Positions 1-7,124 of a stretch of 33,298 nt of DNA are shown here, piece after piece. A model generated the notes under the pieces. That model was not told the DNA's origin. It saw only the letters and a list, made by a program, of their open reading frames with translations, and ran no database searches. The DNA comes from an uncultured Spartobacteria bacterium (GTDB taxonomy: Bacteria; Verrucomicrobiota; Verrucomicrobiia; Chthoniobacterales; Chthoniobacteraceae): positions 1 through 33,298 of the forward strand of contig CAIYUV010000059.1 of the NCBI GenBank assembly GCA_903929475.1, written 5' to 3'. How positions within the stretch are numbered: position 1 is the first letter of the stretch; each line of letters opens with the position of its first letter. The translations under genes were made by a program, and so were the position numbers.

Positions 1-344
1 GGAGCCTTGCTGCCGTCCTTGTAGGCGGCGGGCACATAGACCGTAATCTTGCGCTCGACCCGCACGGGCTTCTTGTCGGGCTGAAGCGTCTTGTCGGTGC
101 CGGGGAAAATCTTGCTCGCCGCCAGCGGCATCGAAAACACGAACGACTTCCCCTTGGGATTCCCGCGATCGGTGAGGTCGGGATCCATTTTGTATTCGGG
201 GCCGACGGTGAAACTACCATCGCCATCGCTCGCAGGATTCTCGTCCAACTTTTCCGCCGCCAGCGCAGCGAAACAAAACAGACCGGACGTGACGATGATG
301 GCGAGGGTGCGTGCGAAAAATCGCTGACAGAGTTTGATGAGCAT
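1..344 (-). CDS. Secreted esterase-like protein, N-terminal part (runs off the window)
   Basis: The leftward reading frame starts at an ATG at 344 and is open to the window edge, giving 114 N-terminal residues. It begins with a basic stretch and a hydrophobic segment (about residues 10-29, ending FAALAA), a typical Sec signal peptide. The mature start is acidic (EKLDENPASDGDG). It then reads GPEYKMDPDL, NPKGKSFVFSM, and a strand-like VERKITVYVPAAYKDG. That order (a 'GPxY' start, an 'xPKGxxxxFxM' strand, then an 'RxITVYVPxxY' strand) resembles the beginning of enterochelin-esterase-like alpha/beta hydrolases common in Planctomycetes and Verrucomicrobia. The catalytic part lies outside the window, so activity cannot be judged. 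The rightward open frame over 91-327 is its antisense shadow. Confidence 0.6.
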   Translation of the reverse strand, partial: MLIKLCQRFFARTLAIIVTSGLFCFAALAAEKLDENPASDGDGSFTVGPEYKMDPDLTDRGNPKGKSFVFSMPLAASKIFPGTDKTLQPDKKPVRVERKITVYVPAAYKDGSKA

Positions 345-416
345 GGCGGATCGTCGCCGTGCGACGGATGAAGTCAATGCTGCGAGATGCTTCGCTCTGC
401 GTGAATACGCAGCAGG

Positions 417-695
417 CTAGGCGACTTCCGCTGTTGACGGGTCAATAATCGCCTTCACCTCCGAGATGCGATTAGCGGGGAAGCCGCCCTGCTTCGCGTG
501 CTCGCGGACGAGTTCTTCGTTGGGCGCCATGTAAACGCAATAAACCTTGTCGTCCGTCACGTAGCTCGCGACCCACTTGATTTGCGGCCCGAGTTTGTCG
601 AGAACGCTGCACGATTTTTGTGAAATCCCCTGCAACTCCGTGGGCGTGAGTTTTCCTGCTCCGGGGATTTCGCGTTCGATGATATATTTTGGCAT
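417..695 (-). CDS. DUF4242 family small protein
   Basis: A 92-residue protein that opens MPKYIIEREIPGAGKLT and continues with a helix (LQGISQKSCSVLDKLGP), WVASYVTDDKVYCVYMAPNEE, and HAKQGGFP around residues 66-73. This is the layout of DUF4242, a ferredoxin-like alpha/beta fold that includes the nickel-binding protein SCO4226 of Streptomyces. There is no signal peptide, so it should be cytoplasmic. The start is unambiguous because family members begin with an immediate 'M-x-x-[YF]-[LI]-[IV]-E-R' strand. It is divergent from yaeQ, with 66 bp between the two starts. Metal binding is inferred from the family only; its physiological role here is unknown. Confidence 0.8.
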   Translation of the reverse strand: MPKYIIEREIPGAGKLTPTELQGISQKSCSVLDKLGPQIKWVASYVTDDKVYCVYMAPNEELVREHAKQGGFPANRISEVKAIIDPSTAEVA

Positions 696-761
696 AGGCG
701 CTCAAAGGAGTTGGTTTTCTTTCCGCCTGCAATGACAAAGGCTCCAGCGCACCCATTCTCC

Positions 762-1322
762 ATGGCTCTCAAAGCAATCATCTACAAAGCCCTCATCCAA
801 ATATCGGACATAGACCGCGGCATCTACGGCGACCACGCACTCACCATCGCGCGCCATCCTTCCGAGACGGACGAGCGCATGATCATCCGCCTGCTCGCCT
901 TCGCGCTGAACGTCCCGCCCAACCACGACCACGGCGCGCTCGAATTCGCAAAGGACATGTGGGACGCCGACGAACCCGCGCTTTGCCAAAAAGACCTCAC
1001 CGGTCAAATCGAACACTGGATCGAAGTCGGCCAGCCCGACGAAAAGCGCCTCCTCCGTGTCTCGGCGCGTGCGGGCCGCGTCAGCGTCTACAGCTTCGCC
1101 TCCAGCACGCCCGTTTGGTGGAAAGCCATCGAGACAAAACTCACGCGCCTGCAAAATCTCACCGTGTGGCAGATTCCCGCCGAACAAAGCCGCGCACTCT
1201 CCGCGCTCGCGCAACGCAGCATGGAATTGCAAGTCACCATGCAGGACGGGGCCATCTGGATTGGCGACGGCACCCGCTCCATCGAAGTCGCCCCGCAGCG
1301 CCTTTACGGCAGCGGGCAATAG
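762..1322 (+). CDS. yaeQ: YaeQ family protein
   Basis: A 186-residue protein matching YaeQ over its whole length (family members are about 180 residues). It starts MALKAIIYKALIQISDIDRG, then has a conserved core HPSETDERMIIRLLAF at residues 32-47, a GxIxxWIEVGQPDEKRL stretch around 81-97, and a C-terminal RSIEVAPQRLY. YaeQ proteins adopt a variant of the PD-(D/E)XK nuclease fold; their cellular function is not settled. The ATG at 762 is chosen because it places the family N-terminus at residue 1. The frame is open upstream, and ATG 732 would add ten unconserved residues. The upstream neighbour on the other strand is the DUF4242 gene. Downstream lies about 1 kb of repeat-rich non-coding DNA. 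Confidence 0.92.
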   Translation: MALKAIIYKALIQISDIDRGIYGDHALTIARHPSETDERMIIRLLAFALNVPPNHDHGALEFAKDMWDADEPALCQKDLTGQIEHWIEVGQPDEKRLLRVSARAGRVSVYSFASSTPVWWKAIETKLTRLQNLTVWQIPAEQSRALSALAQRSMELQVTMQDGAIWIGDGTRSIEVAPQRLYGSGQ

Positions 1323-1421
1323 TTGCAGGCTATCAGCATGAGGTTGGATATTACCTAGAGAAAGAAATAGTCCGCCCTGTGACCGGGAAAGCAATGGAGT
1401 GGGCTGGGATAACTTGCTCTA

Positions 1422-1925
1422 AGGCTCACCAATATTGGCCTGCCTCTCCGCAATACTGCCCGGCGTCTCCGCAAGGTTGTTTTAAGGCTCCGCAAGGTTG
1501 TTTTAAGGCTCCGCAAGGTTGTTTTAAAGCTCCGCAAGGTTGTTTTAAAGCTCCGCAAGGTTGTTTTAAAGCTCCGCAAGGTTGTTTTAAGGCTCCGTAA
1601 GATTGTTTTAAGGCTCCGCAATACTGGTTTACGTCATCCCAATACTGGTTTACGTCATCCCAATACTGGTTTGCGTCATTCCAAGGTTGTTTCAGAGCAT
1701 TCCAAGGTTGGTTTGGAGCATTCCAAGGTTGTTTCAGAGCATTCCAAGGTTGGTTTGGAGCATTCCAAGGTTGTTTCAGAGCATTCCAAGGTTGTTTCAG
1801 AGCATTCCAAGGTTGTTTTAGAGCATTCCAAGGTTGCTTTAAGGCATTCCTTCCTAGGGTTGCGGCTTCCCTTTCTAGGGTTACGGCTCTCCACCATTGC
1901 TCTGAGCCTGCCCAACATTGCTCTA
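1422..1925. repeat. 21-bp tandem array 1, 24 units in strict phase
   Basis: Reading from 1422, the DNA divides into 24 consecutive 21-bp blocks with no length change. Three unit families follow one another: about seven CTCCGCAAGGTTGTTTTA-type units (1464-1610), two or three units with CATCCCAATACTGG (around 1611-1678), then eight or so CATTCCAAGGTTGTTTCA-type units, and finally degenerate units containing CTAGGGTT. Some units alternate in pairs (TGTTTCA then TGGTTTG), giving a 42-bp higher-order period. Because 21 is a multiple of three, several frames on both strands stay open and give false heptapeptide proteins. No spacers are present, so it is not a CRISPR. Each unit carries a T-run in the same position, so the runs are phased at two helical turns. 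Confidence 0.9.
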
Positions 1926-1995
1926 TGGATGAAATGCCCTTTTTCTCCCTGGAATCAAATCATCAGACTGGCACTCCCCCCAAGCGCCGGCGCTC

Positions 1996-2215
1996 ATCCC
2001 AACGGGATGAAATCATTCAGCCCAGGGTTGCGAGGTAGGAGCTATTCTGAGTGGCTTCCCGATCCATCCATCAACCCTGAATGGGTTGCATCCGAACGAA
2101 CGGGGGTATGTCACAACTCTTTCAGAGTGGATGGATGTTTGGGGGACGTGGACCCAGCGTAGCCCCGAAAGCATCCGGGGCAACACTGGGCTGAATGATT
2201 CCATCCCCTTGGGAT
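1996..2215. repeat. Nested inverted-repeat element (MITE-like), about 220 bp
   Basis: The arms at 1996-2031 and 2180-2215 are inverted copies of each other, matching at 33 of 36 positions. Inside them a second pair, 2065-2088 and 2114-2137, matches at 20 of 24. The whole segment could fold into a long interrupted hairpin. The left terminus itself contains a perfect short dyad, CATCCC-AAC-GGGATG. A T-run (from about 2233) lies just outside the right end. No transposase or credible reading frame lies within it; the open frames covering it on both strands follow the palindrome rather than any codon pattern. It fits a non-autonomous palindromic repeat. I recall similar sequences from verrucomicrobial intergenic DNA but cannot verify that here. 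Confidence 0.75.
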
Positions 2216-2367
2216 TGCCCACGGCTGCGGGTTTTTTTTGAGGGGAAGTAGGGACAGTCAGATTCTTTGCACTTCGGCGGCATCTGCGAAAAAAAACTCC
2301 GCAGCATGATGAGTCATTGAACTCCTCAGCGACGCCTGCTACTCGTGCGATCCGAAATTTCCACACC

Positions 2368-2916
2368 ATGAAAACCACACTGCTCGCCGCCGCCCTCGCT
2401 TTCACCGCCACTGCTTTGCACGCGGAGGATGCAAAACTTCAATCCATCCCGCTCAAGGACATTGATGGGAAGGAGACTTCGCTGAAGGCGTTTGCGGGCA
2501 AGGTGGTGCTGGCGGTGAATGTGGCGTCGCGCTGCGGGAACACGCCGCAATACTCGGGCTTGCAGGCGCTGTTCGACAAATACAAGGAGCAGGGCCTCGT
2601 GGTGGTCGGCTTTCCGTGCAATGACTTCGGCGCGCAGGAGCCGGGCTCGAATGCGGAGGTGAAGGAGTTTTGCTCGACGAAATACAAGGTGACTTTCCCG
2701 ATGATGGACAAGCTGCACGTGAAAGGCCCCGAGCAGCACCCGCTGTATAAGGCGCTCTCGGGCGAGGGCGCGGCGTTCCCCGGCGATGTGAAGTGGAATT
2801 TCGGGAAATTCCTCATCGCGCGCGATGGGAGCGTGGCGGCGCGCTTCGAGCCGGGCGTGAAGCCGGACGACGCGAAGGTGACCAAGGCCATCGAGGACGC
2901 GCTGGCGAAGAAGTGA
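2368..2916 (+). CDS. gpx: Exported glutathione peroxidase family protein (probably thioredoxin-dependent)
   Basis: A 182-residue protein. Residues 1-19 form a signal peptide (MKTTLLAAALAFTATALHA), suggesting periplasmic location. The thioredoxin-fold peroxidase follows: NVASRCGNTPQYS with peroxidatic Cys56, GFPCNDFGAQEPGS with Gln90, and KWNFGKFLI with Trp143 and Asn144, which complete the usual catalytic tetrad. Cys102, in FCSTKYKVTFP, sits where thioredoxin-type (2-Cys) members carry the resolving cysteine, so thioredoxin rather than glutathione is the likelier reductant. The enzyme would reduce hydrogen peroxide and organic hydroperoxides. The start at 2368 gives the signal peptide; an in-frame start at 2317 would add 17 residues that hide it. 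The stop overlaps the sufE start by 4 bp. Confidence 0.93.
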   Translation: MKTTLLAAALAFTATALHAEDAKLQSIPLKDIDGKETSLKAFAGKVVLAVNVASRCGNTPQYSGLQALFDKYKEQGLVVVGFPCNDFGAQEPGSNAEVKEFCSTKYKVTFPMMDKLHVKGPEQHPLYKALSGEGAAFPGDVKWNFGKFLIARDGSVAARFEPGVKPDDAKVTKAIEDALAKK

Positions 2917-3323
2917 GCGTCGCTGAAAAGCAAAGCCAGCTCGTCGCGAAGCTGCGCATCATCGAAGACCCGCAGGAGCGTCTCGCCGCGCTCATGTCGC
3001 GCGCAAAGAAATGGCCCGCACCGCCCGCCGATCAACTCACCGACGCCAACCGCGTCCTAGGCTGCCAGTCGCGCGTGTGGGTGACAGGCACGATGGAGGA
3101 AGGTGTTTTGCGCCTGCGCATGGAATGTGACGCGCCGATGGTGAAGGGCCTCGTCGCCCTCCTCTGCGAAGTCTATGACGGTGCCACACCCACCGACGCT
3201 CTCGCGGTGGAGCCGACCATTTTCGACGACCTGGGCTTCACAAGAATGGTGACGCCCACGCGACTCAACGGCCTCGCCGCCGTCCACGCCCGCATCCGCG
3301 AAATGGCCGTTGCGTTCTCTTAA
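2913..3323 (+). CDS. sufE: SufE-like sulfur acceptor protein
   Basis: A 136-residue cytoplasmic protein of normal SufE length. The core reads ANRVLGCQSRVWV, with the sulfur-accepting cysteine at residue 51. It is followed by LRMECDAPMVKGLVALLCEVYDG and FDDLGFTRMVTPTRLNGLAAV, the usual SufE C-terminal helix region. SufE takes persulfide sulfur from the cysteine desulfurase SufS (or CsdA) and passes it to the Fe-S scaffold. The start is the GTG at 2913, which overlaps the gpx stop in the sequence GTGA, so translation is probably coupled. The frame is open further upstream inside gpx, but that extension is an out-of-frame shadow. No other suf gene is present in the window. It converges with the histidine kinase gene with zero spacing. 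Confidence 0.93.
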   Translation: MSVAEKQSQLVAKLRIIEDPQERLAALMSRAKKWPAPPADQLTDANRVLGCQSRVWVTGTMEEGVLRLRMECDAPMVKGLVALLCEVYDGATPTDALAVEPTIFDDLGFTRMVTPTRLNGLAAVHARIREMAVAFS

Positions 3324-4460
3324 TTACACTCCGTCGTCTTTGATGAGCGGAAGCACCACCTCGAACGCCGTGCCGTGGCCCGGCACGCTCTCGACGGTGA
3401 TGCGGCCCTTGTGCGCTTCGACCACGCTTTTCACGATGGCGAGACCGAGGCCGGTGCCGCCGGATTTTCCCTGCGTGACGAACGGCTCGAAGATGCGCGG
3501 CAGCAATTCGGGTGGGATGCCGGTGCCGGTGTCCGAGATGCGAAACACCGCACCGCCATCGCGCTCGAAGGCGCTGATGCTGAGGATGCCTTTATCCTGC
3601 ATCGCCTGCACCGCGTTCTTTGCGAGGTTGAGCAGCGCGCGGACGAAACGATTGAGATCCACGGTGACGGTGCCGTTGCACTGGAAATCCTCGACGACGT
3701 GGATGCGTTCGCGGACGAGCGGGCGCACTTGCGCAAGAAGCTCCTGGAGTATGGTGTCCACCGTCTCCACTTTGAGATGGATGCTGCTTTTCCCACGGGA
3801 AAAATCGAGCAGCTCCTGAATCATGCTCATCATATTCTCGGCGGAACGGCGAATGAGTTCCGTGCATTCGAGCGTGCGGAGATCGTCCGTCCTCGCCGCG
3901 ATGAGGTCGGTGCCGCAGAGGATCGCGGAGACGGGATTGTTCAAGTCGTGGATGATGCTGTTTGCCATTCCGCCGATGGCGCTGAGGCGCTCGGTGCGCC
4001 GAAGTTCGGCGATGAAGTGACCGTTGAGCCCGCGCAGCCGCTCCACATCCGTGTGCAGGAAATTCATGTAGAGGCTGCCGGGAGCGATTTCGAGAATGTG
4101 CTCGAACATTGTCCTGCTCAGCCGCGCGAGAATGGTGCCGTCGGTCGCCGCCGTTGCGGTGGCGCTGCGTGGTTGCCCGTCAATGAGCGCCATTTCGCCG
4201 AAGTAGTGATTTTCCTGCAAAAAGCCGAGCGTTTCCTGCTGATCATTGCGGCCCTTCTTCGAGATACGCACGCTGCCTTTGCCGATGAGATAGAGGCAAT
4301 TCCCCTCGTCACCTTCTTGAAACACTTCGTCGCCGCTTTCGAAGTGAATGAGTTCGATGTCGCGGACAATTTCCGCCACTAGCTCGGCGGGAACGTCCGT
4401 GAAAAGCTGATTGCCTGCTATCAGCGCGCGATCCGGGTGCTCTTTCATCGGTGTAATCAT
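3324..4460 (-). CDS. Cyclic nucleotide-binding domain sensor histidine kinase
   Basis: A 378-residue soluble protein without membrane segments. Residues 17-130 are a CNB (CAP-family effector) domain, with FESGDEVFQEGDEGNCLYLI and the phosphate-binding cassette FGEMALIDGQPRSATA (87-102), in which the arginine typical of nucleotide binders is kept. A linker helix leads to the kinase. The H-box has His171 in SIIHDLNNP, the N-box is LLNLAKNAVQAM (277-288), G1 is DTGTGIP, the F-box is IFEPF, and G2 is GTGLGLAIVKS (335-345). It should autophosphorylate in response to a cyclic nucleotide or similar ligand. There is no receiver domain in it and no response regulator next to it, so its partner lies elsewhere. 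An alternative start at 4448 would remove four residues. Confidence 0.93.
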   Translation of the reverse strand: MITPMKEHPDRALIAGNQLFTDVPAELVAEIVRDIELIHFESGDEVFQEGDEGNCLYLIGKGSVRISKKGRNDQQETLGFLQENHYFGEMALIDGQPRSATATAATDGTILARLSRTMFEHILEIAPGSLYMNFLHTDVERLRGLNGHFIAELRRTERLSAIGGMANSIIHDLNNPVSAILCGTDLIAARTDDLRTLECTELIRRSAENMMSMIQELLDFSRGKSSIHLKVETVDTILQELLAQVRPLVRERIHVVEDFQCNGTVTVDLNRFVRALLNLAKNAVQAMQDKGILSISAFERDGGAVFRISDTGTGIPPELLPRIFEPFVTQGKSGGTGLGLAIVKSVVEAHKGRITVESVPGHGTAFEVVLPLIKDDGV

Positions 4461-4655
4461 GGCAAAATCTCGGGAGTCGCCGTCACTTTACGCATTTCAT
4501 GCGTTGCGCAAGCCAGCGCCATGGCTGGTGAAAAATACAGAAGCAAAGTCGCCTTTCATCCATAGCGCTAAAGCTGGGGACATGCCACTGGGGACGCTAG
4601 CAGACAGCCGGAGCACTTGCACCCGTTGCGGCGGGCGGTTAAGGACGCGGTGATT

Positions 4656-5180
4656 ATGAAACGTTTCGCCATTCTTTTCTGCTCGCTTGCCACTGCCGCC
4701 ACTCTCTTCGCGGAGGATGCGGCGACGTTTGCGGTGAGCGCGTTCACTTTTACGCGCCCGGCGGCGTGGAAGCAGGCGCAGCCGAAGTCGCCGATGCGCA
4801 AGGCGCAACTCGAAGTGCCTGCGAAGGACGGCGGGAAGCCGGCGGAGGTGGTGTTTTTCTTTTTCGGCAGCGGGCAGGGCGGCGATGTGCAGGCGAATGT
4901 GCAGCGGTGGCTGGGGCAGTTCACTTCGGCGGAGGGTGCGCAGAAGGTGGAGCCGCAGGATTTCGGCGGGGTGAAAGTGACGCTGGTCTCGACGGAGGGG
5001 ACGATGAAGGCGAGCCCGATTTCGGGTGTGACGGAGGAGCAGCCGGGGTTCGGGCTGCTCGGTGCGATTCTGGAGCACGCGGACGGGCCGGTTTTCGCGA
5101 AGATGACGGGGCCCACGGCGCTGGTGAAGGAGAGTCGCGAGGCGTTCATCGCGATGGTGAAGAGCGCGACGAAGAAGTAG
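4656..5180 (+). CDS. Uncharacterised secreted protein
   Basis: A 174-residue protein with a clear signal peptide (MKRFAILFCSLATAATLFA, cut before EDAATF). The mature part starts FAVSAFTFTRPAAWKQAQP, continues with a KAQLEVPAKDG / AEVVFFFFGSGQGG strand pair, a QANVQRWLGQF helix, GGVKVTLVSTEGTM, and ends GPVFAKMTGPTALVKESREAFIAMV. The order (an 'F..P..W' start, a 'YFG.GQGG....N..RW..QF' centre and a 'kltGP...V......F...V.S' end) is seen in a family of small exported proteins in Planctomycetes and Verrucomicrobia. I do not know a function for it. It lies 18 bp upstream of the next small gene and is probably co-transcribed with it. The start is set by the signal peptide. Confidence 0.8.
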   Translation: MKRFAILFCSLATAATLFAEDAATFAVSAFTFTRPAAWKQAQPKSPMRKAQLEVPAKDGGKPAEVVFFFFGSGQGGDVQANVQRWLGQFTSAEGAQKVEPQDFGGVKVTLVSTEGTMKASPISGVTEEQPGFGLLGAILEHADGPVFAKMTGPTALVKESREAFIAMVKSATKK

Positions 5181-5198
5181 GGCGAAACTTTCACTGCG

Positions 5199-5567
5199 AT
5201 GTCCGCGAGTTTTTACGTCAGCGCACTCATTGAAATCCTCCACTACGTCAGCGATGACCTGCTGCACTGTGATTCGGGGACGACGATTGCGGAGTTGTTC
5301 AATGATGAGTTCGATGATCTGGATTTCGAGCTGGCGCTGACGTGTCTGGAGGCGACGCATCGGGTGGCGTTCAAGGAAGCGTTTTGGAAAACGCCGCTGG
5401 AGGAGCATGAGGAATTGACGCTGGAGGAACTCATCGAGAAATACCTCGATCAACGCGAGCAGAAGGACCCGCTCTTTGTCACGAAGCGCTTTATGTTCTT
5501 CGAGGGTAGCCTGAGTGCGGCGCTGCGTGAGGAATACGAGGGGCCACCGCCACCGGATGAATACTAA
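5199..5567 (+). CDS. Uncharacterised small acidic protein
   Basis: A 122-residue protein without signal peptide or membrane segment. It is strongly acidic: helical stretches LFNDEFDDLDFELALTC and PLEEHEELTLEELIEKYLDQ are dominated by Glu and Asp, and it ends EYEGPPPPDEY. I recognise no domain. It begins 18 bp after the preceding secreted-protein gene, in the same direction, so the two are probably one transcript. About 87 bp separate it from purF. Base composition resembles the neighbours. It is a credible gene because codon use follows the local pattern and the frame ends without stop interruption, but the function is unknown. Confidence 0.7.
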   Translation: MSASFYVSALIEILHYVSDDLLHCDSGTTIAELFNDEFDDLDFELALTCLEATHRVAFKEAFWKTPLEEHEELTLEELIEKYLDQREQKDPLFVTKRFMFFEGSLSAALREEYEGPPPPDEY

Positions 5568-5654
5568 AATGAAATTATTTTGGAATGAACCAGTGCGATT
5601 TTCGCGGCATCGCTTGACGCTCGCTCGCGCGCCACGTATCTCCGCTTTCCTCGC

Positions 5655-7106
5655 GTGAATCAACACCATCGCCCGAAAGACGAGTGCGGCGTTTTCGCCG
5701 TCCACGGACATCCAAACGCTGCGTTACTGACCTACTACGGTCTGTTCGCTTTGCAGCATCGCGGTCAGGAGAGCGCGGGCATCGTGACTGCTAACGGGCC
5801 GGGCACGGCTTTTCAAAAACACGTGGACATGGGCCTCGTTTCGCAGGCCATCAAGCCGGACGACTTGGAGAAATTGAAAGGGACGCGCGCCATCGGCCAC
5901 GTTCGCTACTCGACGACGGGCAGCAGCGTGCTGGGAAATGCGCAGCCGCTCATGGTGGATTGTTCGCGCGGCCAAATCGCCATCGGCCACAACGGCAATC
6001 TCGTGAATGCGGGCCTGCTCCGTGCGGAGTTGGAGGCGAGGGGTTCCATTTTCGCCACGACGGTGGACAGCGAGATCATCCTCCACTTGCTCGCTCAGCC
6101 CAACGAAGCTGGCAGCGTGCTCTCGGCGCTCCGCCGCGTGCATGGCGCGTTTTCACTCGTGATCATGACTGAGTCGGAAATCATCGGCGTGCGCGACCCG
6201 AACGGCTTCCGCCCGCTTTCGCTCGGGATGCTCGACGGAGCCTACGTGCTTGCGAGCGAGACCTGCGCATTCGATCTCATCGGCGCAAAATTTATCCGCG
6301 ATATCGAGCCCGGCGAAGTCGTCATCATCAACAACGACGGCATCCGCTCCGAGCACCCCTTCAACGAAACGCGCCGCTCGTTCTGTGTTTTTGAATACGT
6401 CTATTTCGCGCGCCCGGATTCGATGCTCAACGACATCAATGTCGCCCGCGTCCGCACAGAAATGGGCCGCCAGCTCGCTCGCGAAACCGGCGTCGAAGCC
6501 GACCTCGTCATTCCCGTGCCGGACAGCGGCATCTACGCAGCCATGGGGTTTGGTGAAGAACTGAACATCCCCTACGTGCAGGCCTTCGTCCGCAATCACT
6601 ACATCGGGCGCACATTTCTCCAGCCCTCGCAGCTCATCCGCGACTTCAACGTGCGCGTGAAGCTCAACCTCATCCGAGAACTCGTCGAAGGAAAGCGCGT
6701 CGTCGTCGTGGACGACAGCATCGTGCGCGGCACCACAGCGCTCGCACGCGTCAATCACCTCCGCGAAGCCGGCGCGACCGAAGTTCACGTCCGCGTAAGC
6801 TGCCCGCCGCACAAGCACGCCTGCCACTACGGCATTGATTTTCCAGACCCGAAAAAACTCCTCGCGAACCAGCACACACCGAAGGAAATCGCCGGCTACC
6901 TCGGTGCGGACAGCGTCGGCTACCTGAGCATTGATGGCATGGTGAAAGCCACGCAGCAGGCGCTCGGCTCACTTTGCCTCGCTTGCTTTAATGGCGAGTA
7001 TCCGGTGCCCGTTCCCGATGGCGCAGGTAAATACGTCATGGGCAAGCAGCGCGGCCTCGTGCCCGATAGCAGCCCGCAGACAGACATGTTCGGCAAACTC
7101 AAATAG
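5655..7106 (+). CDS. purF: Amidophosphoribosyltransferase
   Basis: A 483-residue enzyme that makes 5-phosphoribosylamine from PRPP and glutamine, the first committed step of purine synthesis. It has an N-terminal Ntn glutaminase domain: after a ten-residue propeptide (from GTG at 5655) the catalytic Cys11 lies in PKDECGVF, and RYSTTG (85-90) and GHNGNLVN (111-118) are the expected substrate loops. The C-terminal phosphoribosyltransferase domain has the PRPP loop VVVVDDSIVRGTT (349-361). Four cysteines (244, 390, 441 and 444, the last two in CLAC) match the 4Fe-4S ligands of the Bacillus-type enzyme, so this is the oxygen-sensitive, propeptide-processed class. It is followed after 18 bp by purM. 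Confidence 0.97.
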   Translation: MNQHHRPKDECGVFAVHGHPNAALLTYYGLFALQHRGQESAGIVTANGPGTAFQKHVDMGLVSQAIKPDDLEKLKGTRAIGHVRYSTTGSSVLGNAQPLMVDCSRGQIAIGHNGNLVNAGLLRAELEARGSIFATTVDSEIILHLLAQPNEAGSVLSALRRVHGAFSLVIMTESEIIGVRDPNGFRPLSLGMLDGAYVLASETCAFDLIGAKFIRDIEPGEVVIINNDGIRSEHPFNETRRSFCVFEYVYFARPDSMLNDINVARVRTEMGRQLARETGVEADLVIPVPDSGIYAAMGFGEELNIPYVQAFVRNHYIGRTFLQPSQLIRDFNVRVKLNLIRELVEGKRVVVVDDSIVRGTTALARVNHLREAGATEVHVRVSCPPHKHACHYGIDFPDPKKLLANQHTPKEIAGYLGADSVGYLSIDGMVKATQQALGSLCLACFNGEYPVPVPDGAGKYVMGKQRGLVPDSSPQTDMFGKLK

Positions 7107-7124
7107 CACCCAACGATTTTCCAA

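Noticed and set aside
1422-1925. CRISPR array
   Set aside because: Units are contiguous 21-mers with no unique spacers and no cas gene in the window.
1355-2162. Open frames on both strands with heptapeptide repeats (PQGCFKA, RSLKTTL, EHSKVV, ECSETTL types)
   Set aside because: They exist because the 21-bp unit is a multiple of three and lacks stops; the same DNA is open in several frames and has no codon bias or signal.
2221-2240. GC-rich sequence followed by eight T, like an intrinsic terminator
   Set aside because: The stem is only about three pairs and no gene ends upstream; it belongs to the flank of the palindromic element.
2013-2411. Leftward 132-residue open frame
   Set aside because: It follows the palindromic element and then runs antisense into gpx; not a gene.
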